A DNA stretch of 64,000 nt, from positions 13,245,606 through 13,309,605 of the forward strand of contig NW_024037064.1 of NCBI RefSeq assembly GCF_015706575.1. Reading direction: 5' to 3'. The stretch is from Patiria miniata. Its lineage: Eukaryota; Echinodermata; Asteroidea; Valvatida; Asterinidae. The notes under the pieces were generated by a model that ran no database searches, was not told the origin of the DNA, and worked only from the letters and a program-made list of their open reading frames with translations. The position numbers and the translations under genes were made by a program. Positions 46,044 through 58,275 of this stretch are shown in pieces. Numbering within the stretch: the stretch's first letter is position 1; every line of letters begins with the position of its first letter.

Positions 46044-49000
46044 AAGTGCCTCACTGGTGTTTCTGTTTGGGCGTCTTCCATTTCTTCCATTACACAAATA
46101 AATTTGGAATTTACAACTTAAAAGGGTAGGGTTCATTCTTGCTATCAACCCTTGTTCAAGGAGAATAATTATCCCAAGTGCACTACTAATAGAGGCAGTG
46201 AACAAATACGGTGTTTTTAGACGTTTGTTGAAAAGAAAATACACTCCAAAAGACATTTGTCCTCTATAAAATCGTAAACGTTTTTAAGAAATCACTGAAA
46301 GAAAAATTACAGGAGAAACGGAACCAAATATATTTGAAAACTCATCAGCCACAATTTATTTATTTATATGTACATTATTTCAATCGCTGTTGACAAAACA
46401 TGTCACTTTACACTTTAATAATACACATTTTAAAGTCTTAATTATTGAATCTGTTTGAATATTTATCTCCTCAATTAATTTACATGTACATCATTTTAAT
46501 TGTACAAATATCAAAACATGTAAAAGAGAAACAAACTTTCGTAAGAGGAAATACAGACATCCAAAAAGCCCATACAATTAAAAAAAAAGTGGTAAGGTTA
46601 CAGGAAGGTGCAAGGACCTTCCAAGTGAAGCTGCAAGATTCAAAGTATATTGAATTATCTATGCTTGCAATGCATTAATGGAATCAGTAATTATTTCAAA
46701 CAAACTTGACTCTGATTGGTCGATCAATGGCAGTGGCGTATAGGCAATGTAGCTTTTGATGTCAAGAGGGGAGTGGGCATATTCAAGAGCCTCAATGTCC
46801 CAACATTCTTGGGGTTTGTTTTCATTGCATTCATGTCAGACCTCTCAAGTGAAATCACACATTGATGGTGAATACCTCACCGTTAAAACTTTATGAGTTT
46901 AAAACCAAACCACTACTTTGACTCATGGGTCATTACACTTTGAACAAAGAATGTCATAAATTATTTTTTATAGACTAAATTTTTGATATGTATATTACAA
47001 TGCAGTTACATCAGCATATTTGTCACTCTCTCAAGACTGAAAATTCTTACCATGGCGGTAAATTCTTCATTAGTATTTTCTGTTAGTGTGTCTATACTTG
47101 ATACATTTGGTCAATAAATGAAAATTTAATAAAGGAAGCCGGTACATAACATTAGCATCAAAACGGAGTGACACAGCATGCGTGTTTGTGCCGACTCTTT
47201 CTAGAAAGAGAGTAACCATGTTTGACGGCCTTCCTACTTTCATAACTTTGTAAACATTGCTAGCAGTGACCAGCATTGAGGCTACACCGCCCTAATCCAT
47301 GTGCCAGTGTCTAGTCTAATTCATGTTACTAGAGATGCATGACAGTTTTAATAAAGTCAGAAAACAATCTCACAAGATTTGCGTGACTGCCTGGTACTAC
47401 AATTCCAAAAGATACATATACATCAGAAAAATATGTTTAGACTTGTTGTCTTCACAGCAGCTTGTAGGTTGGGGTGGGAACAGACACCTTCATCCTGAAG
47501 AGGAAAATGTTGAAATAATACACATGTAAATTGATTAACAAAACAGTTTAAAACATGCAAAAGTGAGTCACACTACACAATAGAGTACGGAAGTAAATAC
47601 ATCATGTGCACAATTGTAAAAGAACAGTGCGTGATTTAGCCAGTGAACAAACATGCGCACGTCCATTCGTTTGCACTTCACTTCCTGTTCTAAAAGACGT
47701 CACACTTCAGGACTCTATAAGTGTTCAGTATACCAAGCATGTACATAATTATGCCTTGAAATCTCACTTTTAGTTTTGCTGTGAGCACTTCCAACAAAAT
47801 GATCTGGAGGCATTGGCCACTGAACACCTTTAAACAAATTTAGGCTAAAATGCATTTTTTTAGAACATAAATGACAAGGCCAAAACCAACAAAAAAGGAA
47901 TTCAGCTTCCATTTATGTGGCATTTGAATATAGGGTAGGTAGGTAGGGAATGTTTTTGATTTTTGTTTTTGGAGGGGGGGGGGGTGATCGTTATGTAAGT
48001 GTGTGCGTGTTGTCAATGTTAAAGGTAGGAATTGATGGTTTTGGTTTTTTGTTTTTTTTCTTGAACCTTAACTTTGGAAATGTTTGTCCTGGATGAAAAG
48101 ATAATCTCGATCGAAAGATGTAGCAAAATCGCTACATCAGCGACCAAAAAAATTCAGTCTCTGTGGAAGCATTGGGCGTCTGGCCGTACTACAGAGCTTG
48201 CAATAGTACTGCACGGCCAGACGCAGTCGGGCTAAGTTTTCCCCTAATCTCTAAAATCTGTATGCACCCAAACATTCCGGATGGATTATGTAAAAAGTGA
48301 TGAGTCTGTGTTCCGTACTGTAGTTCTCTTTCTACTAAAGTAGAGCCGTAGCCTAGGGCAGCGCAGGCAGACATGGCAGTAGCCAGTAGGAGTATCATTC
48401 TCAAGTGAAAAAAATGCAGGTAAGATTCAAAATCAAAGCAGGGCACTAGAGAATCCCCATGCCAAGTAAAACTTATCGAACCGGGCGAATATTTAATAGA
48501 AACAAAAATCTCCAACTTTTGATCATAGGCATACACCGTGGCGTACACGTACGGCTTGTGTTCACTCGGTTAACTTTGATGTGCCAAATTTTCAGACGAA
48601 CCGTTTTATCGATTTTCGGACTTAATTCTGCAAACCAAACTGCATAAAGAGAAACGATAAATGACTGTGTAATGTGGTTTTGCTCATTTGCGCACTCAAA
48701 ATATGAAATACTGATAATCAGCAAACATGGATGCCTGCGGTCGCAGTTTGACCCACTGAAGTATCGGTCAACATCACGCTTGAAGAACTTTGATAAATGT
48801 TTCTTTCCACGTGGACAGGAATTTAAGGCAATCAAAGTCACTTTTGCAAACCTTAGCGCAAAAAAACAGAGAGTATTTGATGCATTTTTTTTGTTTTTCC
48901 GTGTCGTGTAGTACGAAAATATTGGGTCACAAATTCAAAACAGGCGACAGTTTAGGGGATAATTTTTTCAGTTTTGCCGAGTAATTGTAAACTTGTCTTC

Positions 49001-50196
49001 ACTGAAAAATGGTAAAAGATGCCATGGAAAGTGCGATGTTTAAATATCATTTAAGTCGGAAACCGTTTCAATGAGAAAAGTAAGGTCTCACGTTATACGT
49101 TTTTTCGTTGAATGTAACGTTAGTGTGCACGTACCTGTACACAGACCCTGCGGGAATCTGGCCCGTAAACATGGCTAGCCACGCGCCGCGCGCGGCGCTC
49201 CGTTTGTAATCTTTCGACGCGTTGGCAAATAAATGTATACATTTAACCGAAACGATTTACAACTGACTGGTTCCCGCCCCTGAAATGCAAGCACGATCAC
49301 AGAGGGCACTGGGACCAGTGTATTTGTGCACGAAGCTTTCAAAATGGGTTTACTCGAAAAATGACGATTTTTATAAGCTACAGGTTTCCTTCTTACATCA
49401 AATCACCTGTAAAATGATAATAATCTATCATCCTTTCCGATGGTACTACGGCTGATCTAAGGTAAACCCGGAAAATTGTCAAAATGTGTAAACCAAAGTC
49501 AAAAGCGAAAGATTTTTTTCCTTTTCATTTTGTACGTTTTTTGTCCATAATTATTGGGTTTTTTTTTTTTTTTTTAAAGGTTTTTAGCGCCGTTACCACA
49601 CTGTAGGGATAATTTATATCTTTGTTCACTTGGTCTACTGATAATTTTTGGTTTGAATCATCTTTTAAGTACGTTTGAGAAGGATACATTTTAAGACATA
49701 AAAACCAGACAATCGTTCAGTGCGTCGTCTGCTACCGCTCTTTGCAAGCCGACGACGCGGAGGAAACCATTGCGCATGCGTGAGAAGACGAACTAAATGC
49801 ACGCACGGTCTATGGGGCTGAAACATACGTGTGGTAACATGATTCTATCCACTGACCCAAAAAGAATGATTTTCAGAGATGACAAACACCGACAACGCGT
49901 GAGCTGAGAACATACGTACGTACGCGTATTATAAATTGAAACTAAACAACATGCAGTACAAGGAGGTCATGAATAAAATATTAGCAATATAGTGAATGCG
50001 CGTAGGAAGCCTTTAGAGTACCCCCCCCCCCCTTTCATACCACTTTAAAGCTCAGATTTTATTAATCTATGTTGTTTCTGTCATAAAATATTGGATGTTT
50101 TATTTTATGAATATTTCGTTAACCAAACCCAACTTTTATATAAGGAAAGGATATCCCAACGTTAATGAAATCTGGAGTCAATAAAAGTCTAAAGTA
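46044..50196. other. Unassigned non-coding region
   Basis: No gene recognised. Contains a hairpin with 12-bp arms (48176-48187 and 48213-48224, gcgtctggccgt), a poly-T run near 49561-49576, and a poly-C run near 50021-50033. Confidence 0.35.
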
Positions 50197-52108
50197 TTGC
50201 TTATATTTTTTAACCCCAGACTGTCTAGAAAACACTATTATCAGTGCAGGGAGAGAAATAGGGATTATCTTTCAACAGAAAATACCATCTCCATTGATGG
50301 TATGGATCAGTCAAAGACCAATTTCCCTAGTTTGTTCATAGAGGACACGATTTTCAAAATAAATCTTTCACGATGTTATGAATGAATGTAACAAAACCCT
50401 AAGGTCACTAAAGAAAAATACAGTGAGGTCAAATGAATATTCATTTAAGAGTCGGCAACCAAGCCGATCGACGGCTAATTCCCATCTCCAAATTTTCAAT
50501 AACAAACAAGTGCATCTTCAGAATCGTGATAGTTGTTAAAACCAACTTGTTAAAGAAAGATATTTACTTTTCACTTGTCTTAGTCTTCTAGAAATACTTT
50601 AATAGCTTTCGCGTCCAATCACTGGAGTGGAGGCAACTCTTTGGATTTCCAAAGTTTATTGATAGACAAACGAAAAGCTGCCGAACTATGAAAAGCCGAA
50701 CACTGTAAAATTGGACAATTGTTATTGATGAGTACCAAAATAGTTCTTATTGTTGAAAATACAAATTAATCAAAAAATGCGACAAAATAATTCCTCACAT
50801 GTCCTTTATGTATGTAATAAGCTGTTCTTAGTTGGGTTTTTCGGTATAGGAACACTTCCTAGTTTGTTTGAAAATCATTTAAAAAGTGCCCTCCAGGAGT
50901 AGAAGTTGTACATTTTCCAGTTTTTTTTTTCGAGACTGATGAATTCGTTTAACAGAATAAAGTTTACGAAAGGGTCTGGTTCAAAATATTTCATTTTGTG
51001 TAAACACCCTCACCTATTTTTGTAAATTTGTAAATGCTGAAAGATCTCCATCGGCTAATTCGAGAGTCCTACACACCAAGGGTTGAAGTAAGGCATATCC
51101 GAGGGCCAAAGATTTATAATCTCAAGGATGGATATCTTCACACCTTGAAGAAATCGGCAATCACAGCAAGCCTCATCACATCTGCTTCAGTAAAGTAAAC
51201 GGCAAAACGCAAGTGAAATACAGAATGTGGTGTTGTGATCCTTGGCGGCCTAACGATGTAGAGGCCAATGACCCAGAAGTGCCTTCCACATCCTCCCCGT
51301 CGGATGGCCTAAATATTTTGAAGGTAACTTTAAACACAAAAATGGTTTCTATTCCGGACATTTCATTTACCGTGTTTTGCCATTAACTTCCCTTCATTAA
51401 CGTATTTCCAATTCAGTTTACAAAAACATAGTAAAATATTTCGTTAAACGAGTAAATTCAACAGAATGTGGTATATAAAATTATATCTCACAAGACACTG
51501 TTAGTTTCATTTATTTTCACAGAATTATTCACCAGCGTGTTCTGTCCCTGCAAGGGTTGATTAGAGCTTAGCAAAGATTGATCCCGGCCTTGACAGCATC
51601 CTGCCAGTGTTTGGAAGGAGACTCCAGACACAGCACAGGCATGGTCGACTGATTTCCTCAAAGACTAGCACGAATATACGGAGGTAAATTTTACCACATT
51701 TTATTTTATTTCATTTCTATTTCTTTTATCAATGTCGATTTTTTTATCTGAACCTTTGTATTTCTACCTTCATTGTCTTGAAGACGGTAGAGACAAACAT
51801 CTCATACATGTATGTTGACAGTTTTTAAAATTTCTATTCCTTCCGTGACGGCCCCTGCTTACATTTTGTTTCTGGTATCCTAAAACTGAATCTACAGATA
51901 AAAACAAATTAATTATGCAATCAACCGTCAACATAATTTAGGTAAGATGTCGATAGATATATTGATAAGATTATGTAGGCAATGGAGGATCACAACCATC
52001 CTTGGCCCCTGGAGTTGCTGCAGACACAGCCCAGGAGAGACACCCCGACGGACATATCCCATCTTCAAGAGATGGAATAGTGTGCGACTCAAAATTGCCT
52101 GAGGGTAA
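50197..52108 (+). pseudogene. Decayed transposase-like gene fragments
   Basis: 50215-50385 encodes YYQCRERNRDYLS then ISIDGMDQSKTNFP, which resembles the block around the first Asp of a family of animal transposase-like proteins with an IDGMDQ.KT motif. 51034-51321 encodes LKDLHRLIRESYTPRVEVRH then, after a frame change, HSKPHHICFSKVNGKTQVKY and WRP, ending at a gtaact donor; this fits the C-terminal part of that family. Possible further exons 51523-51681 (one in-frame TAG) and 51980-52104 have acceptor and donor sites. The pieces are out of frame with each other, so the gene is dead. The family is recalled from general resemblance only; no ends of an element were found. Confidence 0.4.
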
Positions 52109-53657
52109 CAAGTAAATTAAGTGCTATAATAAATAAATAATATATAAAACAACGTGAGTTATGTGTTGTTTATGCTAATTTTGAATACAAATCACAATTT
52201 TCTTGGGGTTTTAATCTTGCATTTTCTAAACTAGCATTGCATTTTGCCACTTTGCGAGAAAAGAGCTAACCAACAAGCCGTTCTTGGAATTTTGTTTTGA
52301 CAAATTTCATTTTTTGGTTGACCAAGAATAATAATTTTTTAATGAGTAAACTGAACCTACATCAGAACCAAAAATGTACAAAACTTGTGTAGACAAGGGA
52401 CTATTCTAGTTTACTAGTCTCTAATAATTACAGGTCTGTGTGCAAGTTATTCACAGACGGCTTGCTCAATTAAAGTAATACCACATGACTCTCTTCCATG
52501 AAATGTCCTGTACCTTACCTCTTTTAAGACTTACATGATCTTGATTCCAACTTAATTGTAAATAGCCCTAATGGCGAATGGTGGTGGCAAAGTAATATAT
52601 TTCAGCGATTCCAACTTTATTGTAAATAGCTCTAATGGCAGATGGTGGTGGAAGTGTAATATATTTTCGTGATTTTCCGTGAATTTGAGAAAGTTGAGGT
52701 ATAAAATTTTCTATCACTCAGTAATACTGTTGTCGTATTAAAATAAAAAATCACTAAAAACATGAACGTTTGTCATCTAAATCTGTTTGAATACACTCGA
52801 ACTAACTTGGTCAAATTATCTATACAAAACTTGGCTTTATCTAATATAATTATAAAGTTAAACTAAATGTTAAGCGAGAAATACCCCAAAATGGCCTGAT
52901 AATGGCTTATATATACAGCACCACCAACGGCCTCAATATATGTTCCAAAGCAGGCATGATCTAAACCACCGATTCTTTTATCACAAGAATCATCATTTAT
53001 ATGCAACTTATACATATCAAAAATCACCTCTATAGATGTCCTGAAATAAAGATGAATCAAAGTATAATACTCACTTTGCTGAGTTGTCCTAATATCAAAG
53101 AAAAATGACGAAATTTGACTGAATTTGTTGCGAAAACTGATCACGTTGCAAAATGATTACAAGTATGGTGAAAATGAATAGCGCCCTCTGGCTTAAACAA
53201 ACTATCTAACATAAAAATGAAATGGCACTCTCTGGCGTGCCATGCACTGAATGATATTCTGGCGAATACAGCCCCCCCCCCCCACCAAAAAAAATCTGGA
53301 TCCACCTATGCATATGCACATAAATCATTGTTAACTATTGATTGTTCTTGAACTTGTAATCCTTATTAAAGATGTAATGCATTTTTGAAAGGGCTAGTCC
53401 TGGAGAGAGCGAAATATATATGCAGTTTATATCACTTTATTATTAATATTAATATTTATCAGGGAAGCCATTCATATGTTTTAATGTAAAGTTGCTTGTA
53501 CTTCTGTTGATAAATATGGATTAATTTTAAATATAATTTCTTGTAATCCATTTGTTCTTAGAATTTACTGAATTTGAATTTTGCATTGCTGAGAACAACT
53601 CCCGTGAAATGAATTTTGTCTTTATTCTACTTTCGATCTTTAAGATTTCTGAGACTT
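52109..53657. other. Non-coding region
   Basis: No gene recognised. Contains a 64-bp direct duplication (starts gattccaact at 52543 and 52607) and a poly-C run near 53272-53284. Confidence 0.4.
52543..52670 (+). repeat. 64-bp tandem duplication
   Basis: Two units beginning gattccaact with gtaaatag.cctaatggc and atggtggtgg, about 85% alike. Confidence 0.8.
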
Positions 53658-53724
53658 TCAGCTAGTGACGCATGTGTACAGGCTTGCTAGTGTTTCGAGT
53701 ATGAAATTGCAAAAGTGTAGCTGT

Positions 53725-55300
53725 ACTAACCTCCATCCATTTGTTGTAAACACCTTCGAATCTTTGTCACAGCTTCTACAGCCAAAGGGGCTTGGTAGAT
53801 GTTGGCGTAAACCATTGCTGAATGGCCCACGTGTTTTGTAGAGCAGCTCTCTCTCTGACTCGGGCAAATCCAGCAAGGCATATATAGTGCTGCCTCTGTG
53901 TCGTATTTGGTTGGCACTGATTCGCTCCGGGGCTTCCAAGTCTTCTACCATGCTGCACACTTTTTGTACGCAGTGCCACCCACTGATGTGATTATCACTT
54001 TGTTGTATGCTGGGGAATATGTATGTGTTGTTTGGGCTGACCCCAGCTGTCTCCCTGACCTCCTCGCTGGCTATTATTTCCATTGCAGCGTGGCAGTCTC
54101 TTGGGATTATCACAGGGACCAGGTGGTTGTTACCCTTTCCTGTTTGGAAAGTTCTTCTGCAAATAACTTTCTCTTTACCTCGTTGAATGCCTGGATCCTG
54201 TGCTTGTTGATCCAGGCACCTTTTACGGCTTCATCCCATTCAACCAGCACCAATCTGGCAGGTTCTCCTCCTCTCGAATAGAACATGGTAATTCTGCTTG
54301 CTGCCAGATCCCTTAGCTTGACAAATTCATGGGAGTTCCAGAAGACAAAATTGTCTTCTGCCATTTTCTTCATTTCACTGACTGTTTAATCTCTAAGATT
54401 TTTGACATTTGTCTCCAGTGGTAGCCTTTCTGGCTTGTGCAGATAGACTAGCCTGTTCTTGGTGAGGCTGTACTGCGCATCATCAAATATAAAGTTAAGG
54501 TGAAGATCCAGGACTCGCACAAACTTCTAAATGTCTTCCTCATCTTTATCTCTCCCTTCGATTAGGTATGTGCCTTTCACAATCTTCGCTGTGGTCTTCA
54601 GGAGATAAAATATGACATTTTTTTAGGCCAGCTTTTAAATCAGAGGGAGATGTGATAGTTGTGTCTTCATTTTTGTGGAGGTATATGTGTCAACTGAATC
54701 ACAAAGGGTCTTGAACTGCTGCCGCTGAAGCATACCAGCTGCTGTTCCTCGATCTGATGGTCTCCCTCCTGTATTCTTCTCTTTGAAGTCGAGGTACAGT
54801 GACCCAAGCCTTCGCATATCCAACCTCGCTGATCTTTTCACCTCCGCTGTTTTGTCTTTTTTCCTGTTAATTTTATCGTACAGACGTTGCCCTACCATGA
54901 AAGAGGTGACTACACTTTTGCAGACTTTCAAACATTATCATCTTTCAAGCCTTTGAATATTTCTTCCTTGAAATCATCTCTGACCAGATCGGGGAGAGGC
55001 TGGAGCAGAGATGTGGACACTGCTGACGCACATACTGATGACTCCTGGCAGCAGGTTTGCTTATGGCGGAAGAAGGATCTGCTACTATAAAAGCTATGGC
55101 AATTAGCACACATCACGGTTGCAGATGCATTCTTTGTCTTTTTTTGTTGAAGAAGCTGCCCATTGTCAGGATTTTACCTAACTTTCTTGTTGTAGGAATA
55201 TATGCTCTCTAGTCTCAGCTTTTTAAATGCAGCCCTTTGCTCCTGCTTAGGAAGCCGTTGGATTGCTTTTGCCGTGTCTTCATGCTTGTGCTTAGCTATA
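53725..55300 (-). pseudogene. Tyrosine-recombinase-like transposon-associated gene, broken
   Basis: Read on minus from ~55300: a KHKHEDTAKAIQRLPKQEQR block, MCANCHSFYSSRSFFRHKQTC (C2H2-like finger), a VVTSFMVGQRLY..RRLGSLYLDFK block, RDLAASRITMFYSRGGEPAR, then RDCHAAMEIIASEEVRETAG and NNTYIF, then NQIRHRGSTIYALLDLPESE and, after a frameshift near 53835, KHVGHSAMVYANIYQAPL. The last two blocks look like the C-terminal Arg/His box and GHS..Y block of tyrosine recombinases. The whole resembles a zinc-finger protein family widespread in fish and invertebrate genomes, probably encoded by a Crypton-like or related element; that link is inference. Several frame changes and stops show a pseudogene. 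Codon-level order of domains is intact. Confidence 0.55.
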
Positions 55301-55694
55301 AAAACGTAGTAGTGTGCCTAACAGGTTGCCTCACATCGCATTTTGTTCTACTTTATTTACTGGTACCCTTTTTGAGAGATCACAGTTTCATCCAAGCAAT
55401 ACTTCCTTACCCAGCCATCGGACTGTGACCATAAATTCCACTGGATACACTAGATAACATTTTTTGCAGCTTCAGTACTCTGTAATTAGGAGATACATGC
55501 ACATACAGTCAAATTACGCCATTACTCCTTCCCCGTACCAATCGGGAAGATCAACAACATTGAATAGTGTGTGACGTAATGTTGTGTCATTGAACAATGC
55601 TGTATTGGCCTTTGCCTGAACAACCAGTGCTCAATAGTGATAATCAGTATCAGGATAGATACTCGGGTTCAATGTTGATGTTTCTTAACAACTC
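55301..55694. other. Non-coding spacer
   Basis: No gene recognised between the YR-like pseudogene and the LINE fragment. Confidence 0.35.
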
Positions 55695-55734
55695 GTGTGC
55701 CTTACCACTGTAATACTTCTGCGACCTTCAACAT

Positions 55735-56330
55735 TCAGTTCCTTTTTTTGTGGTGACATTAGCCCAAATCCCCGCCCAGATTTACCAATAAACCATAATT
55801 ACACTGCTGAAACCCCTGGTAGACGACAATATAACATAACTATCGGACCTTCGGACTATGTATGCGGACAACTTTATTTCACCTTCAACCCTTCTCAACA
55901 GCTGGCTTGCACAGCAATCACCAAAATAGAGACCTGCATATCCGATATTCGTCGATGGATGCAAAACAATTTTGTGAAACTTAATGACGACAAAACCGAG
56001 TTCATGATCATTGGCTCCTCGCAACAACTGTCAGAAGTTACCATTCCTTTCATCACAATCGCAGATTCTCAAATCTGTCCAGTTCCTCAAGCTCGTTATC
56101 AAGGCATTATTGTGTACTCTTCCATGTCATTTTAAAGTCATATCTCTCACACCGTCCGCTCTGCCTCATTTCATATCCGCAATATTGCCCAAATTAGAAA
56201 ATACCTTACGCGCAACTCTACTGAACATATTATTCACTCTTTTGTCACATCTCGGCTGGACATAAGAAATTCACTTTTGTTCGGCCTCCCTCAACAACAG
56301 CTATCTTTGACATACGTCATTCAAAGTTAG
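55735..56330 (+). pseudogene. Internally deleted LINE (CR1/L2-like) fragment
   Basis: Starts with GDISPNPRP, like the N-terminal leader of many CR1/L2-type ORF2 proteins, and jumps within ~90 residues to the RT C-terminal region: SDIRRWMQNNFVKLNDDKTEF, ICPVPQARYQG (after the YADD region, which is missing), then after a frame change RSASFHIRNIAQIRKYLT and HSFVTSRLD. Endonuclease and the RT catalytic centre are deleted. A LINE remnant is clear; the exact clade is less so. Confidence 0.75.
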
Positions 56331-57263
56331 CATAGTCATAGTCCATATAGCAGAGATGTGCCCCGAAGAGTGACGTCATGGTGACGTCATCGACTAATTT
56401 ATTACGGATTTTTGAATATTTAATTTTTCCCATAGACTTTGTACACAGAAATTTTAAACAAATTGTCGCTTTTCAAAGGGCATTTTCGACTCTTTGCCAG
56501 TTATTCATTTACACCACTCTTTATCCAAGCAAAGACCCTAATTCAAACAACATTGTGGAATGATGACGTCATGATGACGTCATCCTGTGTTTATTTATAG
56601 GCAATTAAATTGTGACACTTTTAATATTTAAAAATGCATAAGAAATCAACCGTACGCGTCCGCAGCTTTCTGTTGCCGGCAAGTGGTGGAGTAGGTTGAG
56701 GTCTTTATTTCATTCAGTGTGCGTGAAATCACGTGACCCTTGCTTCCGGTCGAAAAAGGCCAAAATCGAAAGTGGCTTATTATTTAAAAGTTGTAATAGA
56801 TATGAACTTGCTTTCTACAGTGTTAGTCTCTTGGCTGATAGTATTCTTCAAATTATTTACTGATGACGTCATGCAATCTTCGAGCGCCCTCTAGCGACAG
56901 GTTAAACATTTTCAAAAATGTATTTTGAATAGATGTCTGTGGCGAAGTTTGTCGGAATCGCCTAAATATTGGTGTATATGATGACCTTGACCCACTTGAG
57001 ACGTGTGCGAAGTTTTAGGCGAATGACATCATCAGACCGGAAGTTATAACAAAAAGACCCTTTTTCATTTGAAAATTCCTGAAAAATCAACCATGGCAGT
57101 TTTTCTGTTAGTTTTACTTTAATTGTCGATTAAAGGGTAGGTCTAAAACATGTCAAAGCTTCGAGGCAATAAGCGAACTCGGACATGCCCTGCGCACGCT
57201 TAAAACTTCAGGTTGACAATACCTCTGCTCTAAACTATGCACAGAACGTCTATATGTACATTA

Positions 57264-57475
57264 CATACACGTACGTTACGCACATACATGTACATCGTAT
57301 GTCAGTCAGCCTGCAGAGCACGTGTTGCCGAGGTCAAATCCTGTCCACATCACAGTGACCGTTTTAGCCGATTTTCGGCTAACTTTGACAAATTTTATGT
57401 TCATGCATGCGCATAGTCAGGGACGTATAATAAACAATCATAATGCCGAAAAGCCCTATGTTACGTATTTAAAGA
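57264..57475 (+). repeat. Direct repeat copy 1
   Basis: Shares gaccgttttagccgattttc, ggctaactttgac and aaaagccctatgtt with 57899-58098, about 85% alike with small gaps. Confidence 0.8.
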
Positions 57476-57898
57476 TGCAGTTATTCTGCAGTGGGGTTTT
57501 CCACATGTCTTTTCCTATACAACACTGATATCTTACTGAGTACTTCTGAACTTCAGCCGAGAATTACTATGAGAAGGAAAGAGAAATCGTATTTTTGTTT
57601 GAACATATTCCTAAGGGTCAGAATATCAAGTAATATTTCATAAAAATGTTTCAGTTCAAAGGCAAAGTTCCGTTGAAAAGACCTTTTCTTTTTCAAAAGT
57701 TGCTAACAAATCAATCCGTACAGATATAATCTTGAATTGCCCATTAAATGATAGCTTAAATATTTGCCTCAACAGTGCCAAGTTCCCAGCTTGTCAAATT
57801 GTTCACACAGTTGATGCGACGTCGGCAAAAAAACACACTTACGCAAGTTGCGGTAGAGGGCTGTAAAACATGCACAGGACTTACACAATGTGTATAGC

Positions 57899-58098
57899 AA
57901 ATGCACGTACGTTGTACATACGCACATACATCATATGTCAGGCAGCCTGCAGTGCACGTGTTGCTGAGGTCAAATCATGTCCACAGTGACCGTTTTAGCC
58001 GATTTTCGGCTAACTTTGACAGATTTTATGTTCATGCATAGTCAGGGCCGGGTATTATTGATAGAAAAAAATCATAATGCGGAAAAGCCCTATGTTCT
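57899..58098 (+). repeat. Direct repeat copy 2
   Basis: Second copy of the 57264-57475 repeat, 635 bp downstream in the same orientation. Confidence 0.8.
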
Positions 58099-58179
58099 GT
58101 TGCAAACAGACATAGATCTCTAGTTTGTTTTCTTTCTCTATTGGTAGTATGTTGATTTTCTGAGTAAATTCCATTTATT

Positions 58180-58275
58180 GTGTTTATAGCGCCTTGAGCG
58201 CCTTAATTAGGTGGATATGTGCGCTTTGTAAATCTTCATTATTATATTTATAATTATTATTATTACTATTATTTT
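58180..58275 (+). mobile_element. 3' end of a SINE or LINE
   Basis: tatagcgccttgagcgcctt, then gtgcgctttgtaaatc and a (TTA)n tail, a layout typical of the shared 3' ends of L2/CR1-group LINEs and their SINEs. The head was not recognised. Confidence 0.5.

Noticed and set aside
56364..56583. Clustered tgacgtca words as a CRE-type promoter
   Set aside because: No gene nearby; the words occur in repeat-like context, so a regulatory call is not supported.
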